Shown piece by piece: positions 25,631-34,450 of a DNA stretch of 64,000 bases; positions within the stretch are counted from its first letter, which is position 1; each line of letters opens with the position of its first letter. The notes beneath the pieces were generated by a model that was not told the origin of the DNA, ran no database searches, and saw only the letters and a list, made by a program, of their open reading frames with translations. Origin of the DNA: Mycobacterium sp. KBS0706 (lineage in GTDB: Bacteria; Pseudomonadota; Alphaproteobacteria; DSM-16000; Inquilinaceae). The translations under genes and the position numbers were made by a program. The DNA is taken from positions 1 to 64,000 of the forward strand of contig NZ_VCCH02000026.1 in NCBI RefSeq assembly GCF_005938675.2. Reading direction: 5' to 3'.

Positions 25631-25945
25631 ATGCAACGCGTCTTCGAAGCCCTGGCCTCGGCCCCCCGCCGCAAGATCCTGGCCTATCTCGCCCATGCGG
25701 AGCTGAGCGCGGGCGAGATCGCGTCGCGCTTCGAGATGTCGAAGCCGTCGATCTCGCAGCATCTCAGCGTGCTCGAGGCGGCCGGCCTGATCGCGGGGGA
25801 GAAGCGCGGCCAGTACATCTACTACCGGCTGCTGCAGGACAACCTGGCCAACACGCTGAACGGCTTCGTTTCGGAGATCTGCCCGGTCGCCCGGCCGTTG
25901 AAGAAGGAAAGCGCGCGGCTGGCCAAGGCGAAGCAGGAGGGCTGA
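25631..25945 (+). CDS. ArsR-family (SdpR-like) helix-turn-helix repressor
   Basis: A 104-residue winged-helix repressor. 'VFEALASAPRRKILAYLAHA' is the SdpR-type opening, and 'MSKPSISQHLSVLEAAGLI' (residues ~36-54) is the recognition helix and following turn. 'GQYIYYRL' is the wing. No metal-site cysteines are at the classic positions; one Cys ('SEICPVARPL') lies near the C-terminus. It is divergent from the desaturase and is flanked by two palindromic operators, so it probably represses both genes. Confidence 0.9.
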   Translation: MQRVFEALASAPRRKILAYLAHAELSAGEIASRFEMSKPSISQHLSVLEAAGLIAGEKRGQYIYYRLLQDNLANTLNGFVSEICPVARPLKKESARLAKAKQEG

Positions 25946-25954
25946 GGCAGCGCC

Positions 25955-26737
25955 TCAGCCCGGCCCGCCGATCTGCGCCGAGATCCGCGCGGCGGCGTCC
26001 TGCAGCGCGGCCAGTGCCTCCGCCTGGGAGACGGTGTTGCCCCGCTGCGGCAGGAAGGGCAGGGTCAGCGCGGCGACCGCCAGCCCGGAAGGGTCCAGCA
26101 CCGGCGCGCTCATATCGGTCAGGCCGGGGGCGGTCTCGCTCGGCGCCAGGTCGTGCCCGGCCGCGGCGATGCCCTCCAGCCGCGCCAGGATATCCTCGAC
26201 CGGGATCCCGTCGCGCTTCGCGATCGCCTGCACCATCTCGCCGCGCCGCGGCTCGCGCTGGAAGGCGGTGAGGATGCGGGCGGAGACGAGGTGCATCGAC
26301 AGCGGGAACACCGCGCCCAACTTCACCGTCCAGCCCATCGGCCGGTCCGGCTCGGCCTGCGCCAGGATCAGGAAATGCCCGCCGCTGGCCATGCTGAGAT
26401 GGCAGGCGAGGCCGACCTGCGCCGCCAGCGCCTCCATCACCGGCAGCGCCGCCTGCTGCAGCCGCCGGGTCGGTGGATGCTGGGTGCCCAGCTGGAACAG
26501 CCGCAAGGTCAGCCGGTACTCGCCGGTCTTCGGGTCGCGGGCGACATAGCCGCGGCGCTCCAGCACGCCGAGCATGCGGAAGATCTCGCCGACCGACCGG
26601 CCGACCCGCGCCGCCAGCGACTTCTGGTTGATGCCGCCAGGCTCGGCCGCCAGCGCCTCCAGCAGGTCCAGCCCCTTTTCCAGCGCCGGGGCACCGGGCT
26701 TGGCATCCCTGTCGTCGGCGTTGACATCCTGGCTCAT
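25955..26737 (-). CDS. IclR-family transcriptional regulator
   Basis: A 260-residue IclR regulator. The N-terminal winged helix (residues ~15-75, 'ALEKGLDLLEALAAEPGGIN', 'RVGRSVGEIFRMLGVLERRG') precedes a GAF-like effector domain ('AVFPLSMHLVSARILTAFQR'). The start is uncertain: in-frame ATGs occur at 26737, 26749 and farther upstream. The first gives a normal family length and has GGAAA before it. It is divergent from the dioxygenase and MFS genes (81-base gap), its probable targets. The usual IclR effector is a small organic acid; none can be named. Confidence 0.9.
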   Translation of the reverse strand: MSQDVNADDRDAKPGAPALEKGLDLLEALAAEPGGINQKSLAARVGRSVGEIFRMLGVLERRGYVARDPKTGEYRLTLRLFQLGTQHPPTRRLQQAALPVMEALAAQVGLACHLSMASGGHFLILAQAEPDRPMGWTVKLGAVFPLSMHLVSARILTAFQREPRRGEMVQAIAKRDGIPVEDILARLEGIAAAGHDLAPSETAPGLTDMSAPVLDPSGLAVAALTLPFLPQRGNTVSQAEALAALQDAAARISAQIGGPG

Positions 26738-26751
26738 ATGGTTTTCCATAT
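26736..26751. promoter_or_regulatory. inverted repeat at the IclR gene start
   Basis: A perfect palindrome ATATGG-TTTT-CCATAT overlaps the candidate IclR start codons and lies 67-82 bases before the dioxygenase start. Its location fits an autoregulatory or shared operator. IclR sites vary widely, so the assignment rests on symmetry and position only. Confidence 0.5.
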
Positions 26752-26817
26752 TTGAAATCATAACGACACCAATAAAATTAGTGCATCGCAAAGATGCCCG
26801 ACATCGGAGGAGCCGCC

Positions 26818-27645
26818 ATGAAGATGCTGTCCCCGGCCGCGGTGGAGCATTACCGCGCGCACGGCTACCACGCCCCGATCCGGGTGATGCCGGCCGACGA
26901 GGCGACGCAGATCCGCCGCCATCTCGAAGCGCATGAGAGCGTGCATGGGACGCTGAAGGGGCCGATGCGCCACAAGAGCCATCTCCTGTTCACCTGGCTG
27001 GACGGGCTGATCCGCCATCCCGTCCTCCTCGACGCGGTCGAGGATATCATCGGCCCGAACATCCTGGTCTGGGGTTCGAGCTTCTTCATCAAGGAACCGC
27101 GCGATCCGGGCTTCGTCTCCTGGCACCAGGATTCGACCTATTGGGGGCTCGACCCGGCCGACATCGTCACCGCCTGGGTGGCGCTGTCCGAGAGCACGGC
27201 CGAGAACGGCGCGATGCGGGTGATCCCGGACAGTCACATGCTGGAGCAGGTACCGCATCGCGACACCTTCGCCGCCAACAACCTGCTGTCGCGCGGCCAG
27301 GAGATCGCGGTCGAGGTCGACGACGCGCAGGCGCGGATGCTGCAACTGCAGCCCGGCGAGATGTCGCTGCACCATGTCCGGCTGATCCACGGCTCCGACC
27401 CCAACCCGTCGGGCAAGCGCCGGATCGGCTTCGCCATCCGCTACCTGCCCACCTATGTCCGCCAGATCGTCGGCACCCATGACGCGGCGACCCTCGTCCG
27501 CGGCGTCGACGAATTCCACAATTTCGAGCCCGAGCAGCGGCCGGACGCCGACCTGTCTGAGGCCGCGCTGGCCTTCCATGCCCAGATCACCGGCGCCCAT
27601 CAGCAGATCCTGATGCGCGGCACCGGTCGTCCGCCGGCCATGTAG
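26818..27645 (+). CDS. phytanoyl-CoA dioxygenase (PhyH)-family protein
   Basis: A 275-residue Fe(II)/2-oxoglutarate-type oxygenase. The metal triad is H-x-D in 'FVSWHQDSTYWGLDP' (near residue 103) and the later His in 'MSLHHVRLIHGSDPNPS' (near residue 190-195); 'KRRIGFAIRYLPTYV' holds the 2-oxoglutarate Arg. PhyH members hydroxylate many small molecules, so the substrate is unknown. GGAGGAG precedes the ATG at 26818; an ATG at 26794 is possible but poorly placed. An MFS gene follows after 84 bases, and an IclR regulator is divergent. Confidence 0.9.
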   Translation: MKMLSPAAVEHYRAHGYHAPIRVMPADEATQIRRHLEAHESVHGTLKGPMRHKSHLLFTWLDGLIRHPVLLDAVEDIIGPNILVWGSSFFIKEPRDPGFVSWHQDSTYWGLDPADIVTAWVALSESTAENGAMRVIPDSHMLEQVPHRDTFAANNLLSRGQEIAVEVDDAQARMLQLQPGEMSLHHVRLIHGSDPNPSGKRRIGFAIRYLPTYVRQIVGTHDAATLVRGVDEFHNFEPEQRPDADLSEAALAFHAQITGAHQQILMRGTGRPPAM

Positions 27646-27729
27646 CGGCCCGGCCACCGACCGCCCGTCCCGGGCGGCGGCCCGACAAACCACCGGCCGG
27701 CAAAGGCCGAATCATAAGGGAGGGACGTC

Positions 27730-29025
27730 ATGGGAGCGCGGCTGCGCTGGTTCATCGTCTTCCTGCTGTTTCTCGGCGGCGGCATCAGCTACCTCGACCG
27801 GGCGGCGCTGTCGATCGCGGCGCCGTTGATCGCCGAGGACCTCGATCTCGACCCCGCCCGGCTCGGCATCGTCTTCAGCAGCTTCTTCTTCGGCTATGCC
27901 CTGTTCTGCTTCGTCGGCGGCTGGGCCTCCGACAAGATCGGGCCGAAGAATGTCTTTACCCTGGCAATGACGGTCTGGTCGGTGTTCTGCGGCCTGACCG
28001 CCGCCGCCACCAGCCTGGTCTTTCTGCTGGTGGTGCGGGTGGTCTTCGGCATGGGCGAGGGGCCGTTCAGCGCCACCGCCAACAAGGTGGTCAGCAACTG
28101 GTTTCCGCGGCGCGAGCAGGCCACCGCCGTCGGCCTCGCCAATGCCGGCCAGCCGATCGGCGCCGCCTTGGCCGGGCCGGTGGTCGGGTCGATCGCCGTG
28201 CTGGCGGGCTGGCGCATCTCCTTCACCGTCATCGCCGTGGTCGGGCTGGCTTGGGTCCTCGCCTGGATGCTGCTGGCCACCGACCGGCCGGAGCAGCATC
28301 GCTGGCTCGGCGCGGCCGAGCGCGAGGAGATGGAGCAGGAGCGGGCGAAGCCTCCGGCGGTGACGGCCAAGCTGCCGCTCTCGGCCTATCTGCGCCGCCC
28401 GGCGATCCTCGCCACTGCCTTCGCCTTCTTCGGCTACGCCTACATCCTCTATTTCTTCCTGTCCTGGTTCCCGACCTACCTGGTCAAGGCGCAGGGTCTC
28501 AGCATCGGCACCATGGGCGTGGTCAACGCGATCCCCTGGCTGGTCGGCTGCATCGGCATGGTGCTGGGCGGCTTCGTCTGCGATCGCATCTACCAGCGCA
28601 CCGGCAACGCCGTCTTCGCGCGCAAACTGATCCTGGTCGGCAGCCTGGCCATCGCCGCCATTTGCGTCGCGCTGGCCGGCATCGTCACCGGGGTCGCCGG
28701 CGTGGTGGCGCTGATGGCGGTCTCGGTCTTCTTCATGTACCTGACCGCGAACACCTACTGGGCGATCATCCTCGACACGGTGGAGGAGGGGCGGGTCGGC
28801 AGCGTCGGCGGCTTCGTCCACCTGATCGCCAACCTCGCCGGCATCGTGGCGCCGTCCGTCACCGGCTTCATCGTCGAATGGTCGGGCGGCTTCGCCGGGG
28901 CCTTCGTCCTGACCGGCGCGATCGCGATCGTGGGCGCACTGTCGGTCGCGGTGTTCGTGCGCAGCCCGGCCCGGACGGAGTGGCTGCGAATGGCCAGACC
29001 GCTGGCCGGGTCGCCGCGATCGTGA
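27730..29025 (+). CDS. MFS transporter, sugar-acid/anion:cation symporter-like
   Basis: A 431-residue 12-helix carrier of the anion:cation symporter (ACS/ExuT-GarP-like) group: 'GGGISYLDRAALSIAAPLIA' at the start and 'SSFFFGYALFCFVGGWASDK' at helix 2 are typical. GGGAGG precedes the ATG. It follows the PhyH dioxygenase by 84 bases on the same strand and may import that enzyme's substrate or a related acid under the IclR regulator. Confidence 0.88.
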   Translation: MGARLRWFIVFLLFLGGGISYLDRAALSIAAPLIAEDLDLDPARLGIVFSSFFFGYALFCFVGGWASDKIGPKNVFTLAMTVWSVFCGLTAAATSLVFLLVVRVVFGMGEGPFSATANKVVSNWFPRREQATAVGLANAGQPIGAALAGPVVGSIAVLAGWRISFTVIAVVGLAWVLAWMLLATDRPEQHRWLGAAEREEMEQERAKPPAVTAKLPLSAYLRRPAILATAFAFFGYAYILYFFLSWFPTYLVKAQGLSIGTMGVVNAIPWLVGCIGMVLGGFVCDRIYQRTGNAVFARKLILVGSLAIAAICVALAGIVTGVAGVVALMAVSVFFMYLTANTYWAIILDTVEEGRVGSVGGFVHLIANLAGIVAPSVTGFIVEWSGGFAGAFVLTGAIAIVGALSVAVFVRSPARTEWLRMARPLAGSPRS

Positions 29026-29034
29026 CGGGGCGCG

Positions 29035-29760
29035 CTATGTCCCGGCCCGCCACTCCACCACGCCGAAATCGGTGACCAGCGCGACCACGCGGCCGGCGCT
29101 GTCGAGGCCGAAATAGGAGGCGTAGAAGCCGTCGCCCCAGCCCGAGGAGAACATCGCGACATTGGCATGCCCGTATGGGCGCAGCAGCCAGGCCCGGCTG
29201 CCGGACGGAGCATTGTTCAGGGCGTCGACCAACCGCATCGTCGCGGCCTCGCCGGCCGTCGCCGCCAGATAGGAAACCTGGGTGGCGGCGTCCATGAACG
29301 CGCCGGTGCCGGTGTCGACGCCGTAGCCGTGGATGTAGCCAGGCTTCAGGTCCTGCAGCGTCTGCCCGGGCCGCAGTGCCATCTCCCAGCGTTCCACCGG
29401 CCGGTCGGCGAAAAGGATGCGGGCGAAGGCCACCCGTTCGTCGTTCGGCAGCTTTGCCATGGCCAGCTGGACCGGGAACTTGCCCACCGGCACGCGCCGG
29501 CCGAAGGCCTCGATGCGATCGCAGATGAAGGGATCGCAGGCGACGATCCGGCCACTCGGCACGGCCAACTTGCCGATCTCCAGCCCTGACAGCTCGATCG
29601 GCCCGTCTGGCGGCGTGACGGTGAAGCCGGGGCCGAAGGCCTGCGAGAACAACACCGCTTGCGGCAGAGGCCACGACGCCTCCACCGCCGGGGCCCGTGG
29701 AGAGCAGGCCATCGCGAGCAGCAGCAGGCACCAGGCGAAAGATCGGCTGGAGAAACGCAT
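29035..29760 (-). CDS. DUF4241-domain lipoprotein
   Basis: A 241-residue protein with a DUF4241-type core: 'HGYGVDTGTGAFMDA' and 'ANVAMFSSGWGDGFYASYFG' followed by 'VVALVTDFGVVEW'. The N-terminus 'FAWCLLLLAMACSPR' is a lipoprotein signal, with the lipid Cys at about residue 19. The domain has no known function. It starts 22 bases after the ABC exporter on the same strand, so they may be co-transcribed. Confidence 0.85.
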   Translation of the reverse strand: MRFSSRSFAWCLLLLAMACSPRAPAVEASWPLPQAVLFSQAFGPGFTVTPPDGPIELSGLEIGKLAVPSGRIVACDPFICDRIEAFGRRVPVGKFPVQLAMAKLPNDERVAFARILFADRPVERWEMALRPGQTLQDLKPGYIHGYGVDTGTGAFMDAATQVSYLAATAGEAATMRLVDALNNAPSGSRAWLLRPYGHANVAMFSSGWGDGFYASYFGLDSAGRVVALVTDFGVVEWRAGT

Positions 29761-29782
29761 CAACCGGGCTCCTGCTGCGCCG

Positions 29783-31639
29783 TCACGACGCCGCGACCAT
29801 CTCCGGATCGCGGTTCGGCCGCTCCGGCGCCGCCAGCTCGCCGCGCTCCGCCGCCTCCTGCTGCCGGCGCCACATCTCGGCGTAGCGGCCATCCTCGGCC
29901 AGCAGCTGGGCGTGGCTGCCGCGCTCGGCGATGCGGCCATCGGCCAGGACGATGATCTCGTCGGCGTCGATCACGGTCGACAGGCGATGCGCGATCACCA
30001 GCGTGGTCTTGCCGCGGCTGACCTCGCGCAGATTGGCCTGGATCTCGCGCTCGGTGTTGGTGTCGAGCGCCGAGGTCGCCTCGTCGAACAGCAGGATCGC
30101 CGGGTCCTTCAGGATGGTGCGGGCGATGGCCACGCGCTGCTTCTCGCCGCCCGACAGCTTCAGCCCGCGCTCGCCGACCTTGGTGTCGTAGCCGTCGGGC
30201 AGGCGCAGCACGAACTCGTGGATCCGCGCCATCTGGGCGGCGGCCACGACCTCCTCGTCGCTCGCCCCCGGGCGGCCATAGGCGATGTTGTAGCGGATGG
30301 TGTCGTTGAACAGCACCGTGTCCTGCGGGACGATGCCGATGGCGGCGCGCAGGCTGGCCTGGGTGATGTCGCGGATGTCCTGGCCGTCGATCCGCACCGA
30401 CCCGGCGGTGATGTCGTAGAAGCGGAACAGCAGGCGGCTGATGGTCGATTTGCCGGCCCCGGTCGGCCCGACGATGGCGACGGTGTGCCCGGCCGGCACG
30501 GCGAAGGTGACGCCCTTCAGGATCGCCCGGCGCGGGTCGTAGCCGAACTCGACATCGGTGAAGCTGACCGTGCCCCCCTGCACCTGCAACGGCTGGGCGC
30601 CGGGCGCGTCCGTCACCTCCTGCGGCACGCCGAGCAGCGAGAACATCTTCTCGATGTCGACTAGGGCCTGTTTCACCTCGCGATAGACGAAGCCGAAGAA
30701 GTTCAGCGGCAGGTACAGCTGGATCAGATAGGTGTTGGCCAGCACGAAGTCGCCGACCGTCAGCCGGCCCTGGACGATACCGGCCGCGGCCATCCACATC
30801 ACCGCGGTCAGGCCGACGGCGATGATCGCCGCCTGGCCCATGTTCAGCAGCGACAGCGACACCTGGCTGCGCACCGCCGCCGCTTCGTAACGGATCAGCG
30901 ACGCCTCGTAGCGCCGCGCCTCATGGTCCTCGTTGCCGAAATACTTGACCGTCTCGAAGTTCAGCAGGCTGTCGATCGCCTTGGTGTTGGCCTCCTGGTC
31001 GGTCTCGTTCATCTGGCGGCGGTACTTGGTCCGCCATTCCGTCACCCACAGGGTGAAGGCGATGTAGAGGACGACGGTGGCCAGCGTGACCAGCGCGAAC
31101 CACAGGTCGAGGATCCACCACAGCACGGCGACGACGAACAGGATCTCGACCAGGGTCGGCAGGATGTTGAACAGCATGAAGCGCAGCAGCGTGTCGATCG
31201 CCGCATTGCCGCGCTCGATCGCCCGCGACAGGCCGCCGGTCTGGCGGTCGAGATGGAAGCGCAGCGACAGGGCGTGCAGGTGCTGGAAGGTGGCGAGGCC
31301 GGTGCGGCGGATGGCGCGCTGCGCCACCTTGGCGAAGATCGCGTCGCGCAGCTCGCCGAAGGCCAGGCTCAGCACCCGGGCGGCGCCATAGGCCAGGATG
31401 ACGCCGACCGGCAGGATCAGCGGCAGCCCGCCCTTCACCGACAGGGCGTCGATCGCCTCCTTGTAGAAGATCGGGGTGTAGACGCTGGCGATCTTGGCGG
31501 CGATCAGCAGCAGCACCGCCAGTACAACCCGGGCCCGCATCTCCAGCTGGCCCACCGGCCAGAGATAGGGGGCGAGCGAGCGCAAGGGATGACGGCCCTT
31601 GGCGGCGTCGATGACGGAAGGGGGCGTGGCGGCGTTCAT
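29783..31639 (-). CDS. ABC exporter, Atm1/HMT1-type, fused membrane and ATPase domains
   Basis: A 618-residue half-transporter. Six membrane helices (residues ~35-330) include the Atm1-type glutathione-site region ('ERGNAAIDTLLRFMLFNILP', 'LLNFETVKYFGNEDHEARRY'). The ATPase follows with Walker A 'IVGPTGAGKSTISRLLFRF', signature 'LKLSGGEKQRVAIARTIL' and Walker B 'ILLFDEATSALD'. Atm1-type exporters move glutathione polysulfide or glutathione-metal complexes. The ATG at 31639 gives the family N-terminus. A DUF4241 lipoprotein gene follows. Confidence 0.92.
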   Translation of the reverse strand: MNAATPPSVIDAAKGRHPLRSLAPYLWPVGQLEMRARVVLAVLLLIAAKIASVYTPIFYKEAIDALSVKGGLPLILPVGVILAYGAARVLSLAFGELRDAIFAKVAQRAIRRTGLATFQHLHALSLRFHLDRQTGGLSRAIERGNAAIDTLLRFMLFNILPTLVEILFVVAVLWWILDLWFALVTLATVVLYIAFTLWVTEWRTKYRRQMNETDQEANTKAIDSLLNFETVKYFGNEDHEARRYEASLIRYEAAAVRSQVSLSLLNMGQAAIIAVGLTAVMWMAAAGIVQGRLTVGDFVLANTYLIQLYLPLNFFGFVYREVKQALVDIEKMFSLLGVPQEVTDAPGAQPLQVQGGTVSFTDVEFGYDPRRAILKGVTFAVPAGHTVAIVGPTGAGKSTISRLLFRFYDITAGSVRIDGQDIRDITQASLRAAIGIVPQDTVLFNDTIRYNIAYGRPGASDEEVVAAAQMARIHEFVLRLPDGYDTKVGERGLKLSGGEKQRVAIARTILKDPAILLFDEATSALDTNTEREIQANLREVSRGKTTLVIAHRLSTVIDADEIIVLADGRIAERGSHAQLLAEDGRYAEMWRRQQEAAERGELAAPERPNRDPEMVAAS

Positions 31640-31834
31640 GGCGCGTACCCTAAGCGGGCGATCCGCAGGCGGGAAGGGCAAAGCCGCCGCAGCCGCTAGG
31701 CGTATATTGCTAAAATTCGATGATTATGTTGCTATGCAGCAACGCTGTGTGACTTTCACGATCGCATCACGGCAAAAGGACTCCTCTGCGCCCCGTGCCG
31801 CGCTACGTATCTCAAGATTGCTGGAGATCCATTG

Positions 31835-33523
31835 ATGCGACGCTTCATTGTCCCGCTTTTGTCCCTGCTGCTTGGCGCGGCTGCCCTGCCGGCCGTGGCA
31901 CAGGCCGGGCTGACGCCGGCCGCCGCGTCGCTGGACGCGGCCTCCTTGTCCGACCCACGGGCCGCGATCGAGGCCGTGATCGGCGACGCCGACACGATTA
32001 CCGTCGGCGGCGTGGTGCTGAAGGCGCGGGAGGTGCGCGGCCTCTATTCCGGCCGCGGCTGGTTCCCGCTGTGGATCGACATGGACGGGCGGCTCGATCC
32101 GCGCGTCGAGCCGATCGTGGCGCGGCTGGCCAAGGCGCGTGAGGAGGGGCTGGTCCCGTCCGACTACTATGTCGAGTCGTTGAAGGAGCTGATCCGCTCC
32201 GCCGATGCAGACGACGTCGTCGCGACCGAGATCCTGCTCAGCGCGGCGGTGATGCGCTACGGCGTCGACGTGCATTCCGGCCGGCTGGTGCCGCGCGAGA
32301 TCGATCCGACCTTCGACATCACACCGAAACCGGTCGACAGGGCCGCTTTGGCCACCGCCGCGTCGATGCTGCCCGACCCGTACAGGTTCCTGGCCGATCT
32401 GGCGCCGAAGCATGCGCTGTACCAGCAGCTGAAGGGCGCGCTGAGCGGGTTCGAGACGCTGGCCGAGGCCGGCTGGCCGACCATCCCGGCGGGCAACAGT
32501 GTGCGCCCGGGTGAGGAGAGCGACCGGGTGCCGGTGCTGCGCGCCCGCCTGGCCGCCACCGGCGAGCTCGTCGGCGATCCCGCGGACCAGAGCCGGCTCT
32601 ACGACCCGCAGCTGGTGGCCGCGGTCGAGCAGTTCCAGACCAAGCACGGGCTCAAGCCGGACGGCATCCTCGGCCGCGCCACCCTGGCCATGCTGAACCG
32701 GCAGGGGCCGGAGCGGATGAACCAGATCGTCGCCAGCATGGAGCGGCTGCGCTGGCTGCCGGACGATCTCGGCCCCGACTACCTGATGGTCAACATCGCC
32801 GCCTTCACCATGGACGTCGTCGCCGACGGCCAGCTGGTGCGGACCATGGATGTCGTGGTCGGCCAGCCCAAGAATCAGACGCCGCTGTTCAACAGCGCCC
32901 TGACCTATCTCGAGTTCAACCCGACCTGGACCATACCGCCCTCGATCGCCGCCAAGGAGTACCTGCCGAAGCTGCGCAACAATCCGGGCTATCTCGCCAG
33001 CCGCAACTACCGGCTGTTCTCCGGCTGGGGCGGCGGCTCGCGCGAAATGAGCGCCGACTATGTCGACTGGTACGGCGTCGGCGCCGGCACCATGCGGTCG
33101 ATGCGCATCCGGCAGGACCCGGGGCCGGGCAACGCGCTGGGCAAGGTCAAGTTCATGATGGCGAACAATTGGAGCGTCTATCTCCACGACACGCCGTCGA
33201 AGAGCTACTTCAAGCGCACCGACCGCGCCCTGTCGCATGGCTGCGTCCGGCTGCAGGATCCGATCTGGCTGGCCGACTATCTGCTCGACGGATCGCCCGA
33301 CTGGTCGCCGGCGCGGCGTGAGCGGGTGATGGGCAGCTGGACCCCGACGACTCGGATCAATCTGCCCGCTCCGATGCCGCTCTACATCGTCTACCAGACA
33401 GCCTGGGTCGACGGGACCGGCGAGGTGGCGTTCCGCGACGACATTTACGGCATTGATGCCAAGGTCATCGCAGCGCTCCAGGCCCGAGAAACCCGGCGCG
33501 AACAACTCGCATCTTCCCGCTGA
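31835..33523 (+). CDS. L,D-transpeptidase, YcbB/LdtD-type
   Basis: A 562-residue periplasmic peptidoglycan cross-linking enzyme. A Sec signal peptide ends near AVAQA (residue ~23). A scaffold domain, a peptidoglycan-binding helix bundle ('DPQLVAAVEQFQTKHGLKPD', residues ~255-275) and the YkuD catalytic domain follow. The catalytic Cys is C470 in 'RALSHGCVRLQDP'. It makes 3-3 cross-links between diaminopimelate residues. The ATG at 31835 is preferred to the TTG one codon earlier. It is followed by an intrinsic terminator and then the DUF882 gene, an arrangement also seen in E. coli (ycbB-ycbK). Confidence 0.92.
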   Translation: MRRFIVPLLSLLLGAAALPAVAQAGLTPAAASLDAASLSDPRAAIEAVIGDADTITVGGVVLKAREVRGLYSGRGWFPLWIDMDGRLDPRVEPIVARLAKAREEGLVPSDYYVESLKELIRSADADDVVATEILLSAAVMRYGVDVHSGRLVPREIDPTFDITPKPVDRAALATAASMLPDPYRFLADLAPKHALYQQLKGALSGFETLAEAGWPTIPAGNSVRPGEESDRVPVLRARLAATGELVGDPADQSRLYDPQLVAAVEQFQTKHGLKPDGILGRATLAMLNRQGPERMNQIVASMERLRWLPDDLGPDYLMVNIAAFTMDVVADGQLVRTMDVVVGQPKNQTPLFNSALTYLEFNPTWTIPPSIAAKEYLPKLRNNPGYLASRNYRLFSGWGGGSREMSADYVDWYGVGAGTMRSMRIRQDPGPGNALGKVKFMMANNWSVYLHDTPSKSYFKRTDRALSHGCVRLQDPIWLADYLLDGSPDWSPARRERVMGSWTPTTRINLPAPMPLYIVYQTAWVDGTGEVAFRDDIYGIDAKVIAALQARETRREQLASSR

Positions 33524-33551
33524 AATCCTCGTACGATTCGAACGTTGCTCC

Positions 33552-33583
33552 AAAAGGCGGCCGAATTTCGGTCGCCTTTTTTT
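33552..33583 (+). terminator. intrinsic terminator of the L,D-transpeptidase gene
   Basis: A 12-base stem (AAAGGCGGCCGA / TCGGTCGCCTTT, one G-T pair) with a 3-base loop runs into a T-run. It lies 29 bases after the stop codon and is the clearest intrinsic terminator in the window. Confidence 0.88.
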
Positions 33584-33851
33584 ATGTCGCCTTGATGATT
33601 TCGAATGGGTGTAAAATCTATATTACGATTTTCAGGGCATTTACTTTATCCATCACCAAAAGTGCGACAGATCTACCACAATGTTGCCATTATATCACAG
33701 GCTTTCTTTGTAAAGCTGAGAAGAAACTGTTGATTCCCGCTTCGCCCTGCTTCACAAAGGACGCCATCAAACGCCCGGCGCCCAGTATAGGCGTGTAAAG
33801 CGTCAGAAATGCCGGAAGCGCGGTTAGTGAAGGTTAGGAGCAGCGGGAACG
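33584..33851 (+). other. AT-rich intergenic region upstream of the DUF882 gene
   Basis: Apart from the terminator at its left end, this gap holds no gene. The stretch 33590-33740 is markedly AT-rich for this genome and is a likely promoter region for the gene at 33852. No clear -35/-10 pair with 17-base spacing was picked. The right end carries a GAGCAGCGGG ribosome-site region. Confidence 0.45.
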
Positions 33852-34388
33852 ATGCAGAGACGGCATTTCCTGAGGATGTCGGCCGGGGCTGTTGCAGCCG
33901 CCGCCGTCGCGCCAATCGCACCACTCTCAGCCTTAGCCGCCCCCAATCGACGAACGCTCCATCTGTACGACGCCCACAACCTTGTCGAAATCAAGGAAGA
34001 GTACTGGGCTGATGGCTGGTACAACCCGGACGTCCTGGCCAAGTTCAACTACTTCCTGCGCGATTGGCGGTCGGACGAGGTCCGGGTGATGGATCCGGGT
34101 CTGCTCGACATCCTCAACACGCTGCAGCGTAAGGGCGGGTCGGACGAGCCGATCCACGTCGTCTGCGGCTATCGCTCCCGCGCCACCAACGCCATGCTGG
34201 CTCGCCGCAGCCGCGGCGTCGCACGCAATTCCCTGCACATCCAGGGCCAGGCGGCGGACATCTTCATGCCGAATATGAGCCTGGCCAGCCTGCGCCGCAA
34301 CGCGGTCGGGCTGCAGGCCGGCGGCGTCGGCTACTATCCGCGCTCGAACTTCGTCCATGTCGACACCGGCGACGTCCGCACTTGGTGA
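33852..34388 (+). CDS. DUF882/YcbK (MepK-like) murein endopeptidase
   Basis: A 178-residue Zn peptidase of the DUF882/M15 group. The start 'MQRRHFLRMSAGAVAAAAV' is a Tat signal with a twin Arg. The metal motif is H-x6-D in 'NSLHIQGQAADIFMP' (near residues 132-139), with the third His in 'SNFVHVDTGDVRTW' at the C-terminus. E. coli MepK cleaves the 3-3 cross-links made by L,D-transpeptidases, and its gene neighbours ldtD; here too the gene follows an LdtD-type gene. Confidence 0.9.
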   Translation: MQRRHFLRMSAGAVAAAAVAPIAPLSALAAPNRRTLHLYDAHNLVEIKEEYWADGWYNPDVLAKFNYFLRDWRSDEVRVMDPGLLDILNTLQRKGGSDEPIHVVCGYRSRATNAMLARRSRGVARNSLHIQGQAADIFMPNMSLASLRRNAVGLQAGGVGYYPRSNFVHVDTGDVRTW

Positions 34389-34409
34389 CGATGCCGCATC
34401 GAAGGGCAG

Positions 34410-34437
34410 GGGCCGCCGCAGGGCGGCCCTTTCTATT
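34410..34437 (+). terminator. probable terminator after the DUF882 gene
   Basis: Perfect 8-base arms GGGCCGCC / GGCGGCCC with a GCAG loop are followed by TTTCTATT. It lies 22 bases after the stop of the DUF882 gene and before the convergent phosphoesterase gene. Confidence 0.7.
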
Positions 34438-34450
34438 GGGGCACCCCGGC

